Positions 5,435 through 7,416 of a stretch of DNA of 7,416 nucleotides are shown here, piece by piece. The notes below the pieces were generated by a model, which made no database searches, had not been told where the DNA came from, and saw only the letters and a program-made list of their open reading frames with translations. The stretch covers positions 1 to 7,416 of the forward strand of contig JAJXWE010000063.1 of the NCBI GenBank assembly GCA_021781775.1, written 5' to 3'. The position numbers and the translations under genes were made by a program. The DNA comes from Pseudomonadota bacterium (lineage in GTDB: Bacteria; Pseudomonadota; Gammaproteobacteria; Steroidobacterales; Steroidobacteraceae). Position 1 is the first letter of the stretch. The number at the start of each line of letters is the position of its first letter.

Positions 5435-7048
5435 TCAGTCCTGGTAGTCCTCGTTCCCGGGCGTGGGCACGGGCTTCAGTCTGGCGATCGCCGCCTGATC
5501 CTCGAAACGCAGCGTGTAGAAGCCGCCGTGGCTGGAGGTGACCCACAGATACAATTGTCCGCCTCGCCAGAGGAAGCGGCTGTGCGCCTTCGACCAGGCG
5601 AAGTTGATCGGCGGCCCGACGCCCTGGAAGACGTTGAGCAGCGAGCCCGGATCGATCTGGCCCGGATCGGCGGGCGCCGGTCCCTTGAAGTAGGCGATCT
5701 CGCGCGGCCGGTAGGGATTGTGGATGTCGAAGACCCGCACGCCGGCCTGGTGGCTCGAGCAGGCCAGCAGCTTCGCATCGAGCGGGTTGTCGAAGGTGCA
5801 GTCGTGCACGCTGTAGCCGTAGCCGCCCATGGTGGCGGTGATGTCGTGCTCGGTGAGGGCGCAGTTGCGCGGATCGTCGACGCCGAGCATCAGCCGCGCG
5901 ACCAGCTTCGGTCTGGCCAGGTCGCTGATGTCGATCAGCCGCTCCAGTCCGTTCGGCGGCAGTCCCGCCCGGCAGGCGGCGATCGCGCCCTGCGGGTCGG
6001 CGCAGCCGCCCGAGCCGCACTCATCGCCGATGGCCAGGTACGGCCGGCCGGCGATGAACGCCAGATCGGGCTCGATCGCGATGTCCCCGTCCTTCCAGTA
6101 GAGCGAACCGAGCACGCGGATCGCAGGGTGGGGCCGGCGCTGCTGCACCGCGCTCACATCGTAGATCACCAGTCCGTTGCCCGAGCTGAAGTCCCCGGCA
6201 TGCACCAGGTGGCCGACGACCCCGCAGAACAACAGCGTGTCGGGCGGGTGCCCGTCGACGGTGAACTGGTTGAGCGAGATGCGGTGGCAGATCTGGTGGG
6301 CCTCAGCGCCGCCGGCCTGGCCGTGGGGAAAGTCCCAGTCGAGCAGCTCGCGCGGGTGGCGGGGATCGGTGAGATCGATCGCGTACAGACGGCGCTTGTT
6401 GAACGAGGCGATCCAGTAGGTCCTGCCGTCGTAGGCGAAATTGCCGGCGTGCGCCTGCAGCTCCGGATCCGGGATCTGCACGCTCGAAAGCAGACGCGGA
6501 TGAGCGCAGTCGGAGAGGTCGTAGAAGGATACCGCTGGCTGCGGGCCGGCGCCCATCCAGCTCTCGGCCGAACCCAGCAGCGCCCGGCGCGGGTTGATCG
6601 ATCCGTCCTCCCAGTCGTAGAGCGAGGCCGGGTCGTCGAGGTGGGTGACGTAGCGCGGATCGCGCAGGTGGCTGACATCGAGCACCTGGATGCCCGGGTG
6701 CTCGAGCGGCGGCACGCCCTTCTGTCCGGCCTCGTAGCCCTCGGTGGTGACGTACGCACAGTGGCCGTACCACATCAGCTGGTGCCCGGCCCCCTGGCCG
6801 GCGTATTCCCCGACGATCGCAAGATTACAGTTGTAGGGGCGCGTCGCGGCGCCGCTCGCACGCTCGGCCGCCGTGAGCTGACCGTCGAGGCCGGTCTCGG
6901 TCCGATCGTCCCGCTGGCAGTGCGGCCGGGCCAGCGGACCGAGAAACGGCGTCGATGCCCGAGCACGCCCGGGTGCCACCGAGAACAGCAGTGCCGCGGC
7001 AATGAACGACAGCCCGATCCTCCGGGCGATTCCAGATGCCTCACCCAT
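5435..7048 (-). CDS. Exported LVIVD-repeat beta-propeller protein, function unknown
   Basis: This 537-aa protein starts with a signal peptide (Arg-Arg at 9-10, hydrophobic core 11-24, ARA-S end near 31) and then shows repeated strand-turn units of the LVIVD type: a hydrophobic strand, D-[IVL]-S/T/H, a turn with DP or a similar xxP, and a second strand. Copies lie at about 119-137, 172-193, 219-240, 291-316, 369-388 and 436-457, with a partial one at 509-515. Such repeats build a beta-propeller, usually on the cell surface or in the periplasm. It has 12 cysteines (44, 74, 97, 181, 254, 275, 344, 349, 359, 396, 417, 430), all after the signal, which points to several disulfides. No catalytic motif is recognisable, so it could bind a ligand or partner. 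The ATG at 7048 has GCGAGG (7060-7055) 6 nt upstream. The exported peroxiredoxin follows 104 nt downstream. Confidence 0.82.
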   Translation of the reverse strand: MGEASGIARRIGLSFIAAALLFSVAPGRARASTPFLGPLARPHCQRDDRTETGLDGQLTAAERASGAATRPYNCNLAIVGEYAGQGAGHQLMWYGHCAYVTTEGYEAGQKGVPPLEHPGIQVLDVSHLRDPRYVTHLDDPASLYDWEDGSINPRRALLGSAESWMGAGPQPAVSFYDLSDCAHPRLLSSVQIPDPELQAHAGNFAYDGRTYWIASFNKRRLYAIDLTDPRHPRELLDWDFPHGQAGGAEAHQICHRISLNQFTVDGHPPDTLLFCGVVGHLVHAGDFSSGNGLVIYDVSAVQQRRPHPAIRVLGSLYWKDGDIAIEPDLAFIAGRPYLAIGDECGSGGCADPQGAIAACRAGLPPNGLERLIDISDLARPKLVARLMLGVDDPRNCALTEHDITATMGGYGYSVHDCTFDNPLDAKLLACSSHQAGVRVFDIHNPYRPREIAYFKGPAPADPGQIDPGSLLNVFQGVGPPINFAWSKAHSRFLWRGGQLYLWVTSSHGGFYTLRFEDQAAIARLKPVPTPGNEDYQD

Positions 7049-7321
7049 GGTCAGCCTCGCCGGATCTTGTTATGAAATGCGGCGCGCGATGCGCTCCCCT
7101 GCGCAGGATTATGGCGCGCCGGCACCCCGTGCGCCCAGCCCCGGGCCGCACACCCGCGGCATGCCTGTCGGGGCGGCGGCCGGCGGAGGGCACGGGCCAC
7201 TCGGATAACCGAGCCCATAGATATAAGGTAAGCATATGTAAAATAGACCGAAATCCGATGAGCCAGCGTTCGCGGCCTCCGGTGCGCACAGTCCGTCGAT
7301 GCCCCCGGGGATCCGGGTCGA
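7049..7321. other. Intergenic region upstream of the LVIVD gene
   Basis: This 273-nt stretch has no supported gene. The part from about 7205 to 7255 is strikingly AT-rich against its surroundings and probably includes the promoter. Two small hairpins flank it: CTCGG-ATAA-CCGAG (7200-7213) and, just after the stop of the gene to the right, CCCGG/CCGGG with a 4-nt loop (7304-7317), which lacks a T tract. Minus-strand open frames across this region have no family resemblance and overlap the neighbouring genes. Confidence 0.6.
7214..7242 (-). promoter_or_regulatory. Candidate promoter of the LVIVD gene
   Basis: On the minus strand TTTACA (7242-7237, five of six to TTGACA) is followed after 17 nt by TATGGG (7219-7214, three of six to TATAAT). 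The AT-rich setting supports a promoter; the weak -10 box means the exact placement is uncertain. A 14-nt inverted repeat (7200-7213) would lie at about the transcription start, where an operator could sit. Confidence 0.3.
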
Positions 7322-7416
7322 TCAGGTGCGGCGCAGCAGCGCGTAGGCAAAAGACTGCTCGGTCCCGGAGGGCGCGCGATGCCGCTCGGCGTGTGTGCGC
7401 ACCAGCGAGAACGCCG
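7322..7416 (-). CDS. C-terminal end of an unidentified protein (runs off right edge)
   Basis: The minus-strand frame is open from the right edge to a TGA at 7324-7322, giving 30 residues that end SFAYALLRRT. Nearly all codons end in G or C, as in the other genes here, which supports coding. The fragment is too short to name: it has alternating charged and hydrophobic residues like the last strands of a small alpha/beta domain, but no motif. It reads in the same direction as all other genes and ends 273 nt before the LVIVD start. Confidence 0.55.
   Translation of the reverse strand, partial: AFSLVRTHAERHRAPSGTEQSFAYALLRRT

Noticed and set aside
5528..7075. 515-codon plus-strand open frame opposite the LVIVD gene
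   Set aside because: It is an exact antisense shadow. High GC content keeps the opposite frame free of stops; the product is rich in Arg, Val and Gly with no domain, while the minus-strand reading has a signal peptide and repeats.
7041..7289. Minus-strand open frame of 82 codons before the LVIVD gene
   Set aside because: It overlaps the LVIVD start, crosses the probable promoter and has no strong ribosome site; a short membrane-like stretch alone is not enough.
1..7416. CRISPR arrays, tRNA or rRNA genes, insertion sequences, transposases
   Set aside because: I saw no regularly spaced repeats, no cloverleaf or rRNA-like segments and no transposase or terminal repeats; apart from the two intergenic regions and short gaps, the window is filled by ordinary genes.

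Overview
The window is GC-rich DNA in which every supported gene lies on the minus strand, so the genes read from right to left. The layout (fimT/fimU-pilV-pilW-pilX-pilY1) is that of the type IV pilus minor-pilin operon of Gammaproteobacteria. High GC, GTG starts and the style of the pilins and of the PilY1 N-terminus suggest a high-GC gammaproteobacterium (Xanthomonadales/Nevskiales/Steroidobacter-like). That placement is inference; no rRNA or marker gene is present.

From right to left: (1) the last 30 codons of an unidentified gene (7322-7416); (2) a 273-nt intergenic stretch with an AT-rich patch that probably holds a promoter; (3) a 537-aa exported LVIVD-repeat beta-propeller with 12 cysteines (5435-7048); (4) an exported PrxQ/BCP-type peroxiredoxin (4770-5330); (5) a 328-nt intergenic region with two GC-rich hairpins just after the peroxiredoxin, one of them a 30-nt perfect palindrome, and then the probable control region of the pilin operon; (6) fimT/fimU, pilV, pilW, pilX and pilY1, tightly packed (8-nt gap, 4-nt overlap, 17-nt gap, 3-nt gap). 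pilY1 runs off the left edge after 518 codons.

The four small pilin-like proteins all carry a prepilin leader ending in Gly and a hydrophobic helix. In the known system, minor pilins FimU, PilV, PilW and PilX form, with PilE, a complex that primes pilus assembly and carries PilY1, the large adhesin/mechanosensor, at the tip. pilE would be expected beyond the left edge. The peroxiredoxin and the LVIVD protein are both predicted to be exported; no link to the pilus can be shown.

Most interesting points: an exact match to the AlgR core CCGTTCGTC upstream of fimT, mirroring the AlgR-controlled fimU operon of Pseudomonas aeruginosa; a PilY1 whose metal-site motif is degenerate (GNSQS instead of DxSxS) and whose von Willebrand-like domain is greatly expanded; and an exported peroxiredoxin that lacks the usual resolving cysteine but has another candidate. 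I did not find a wholly new system.
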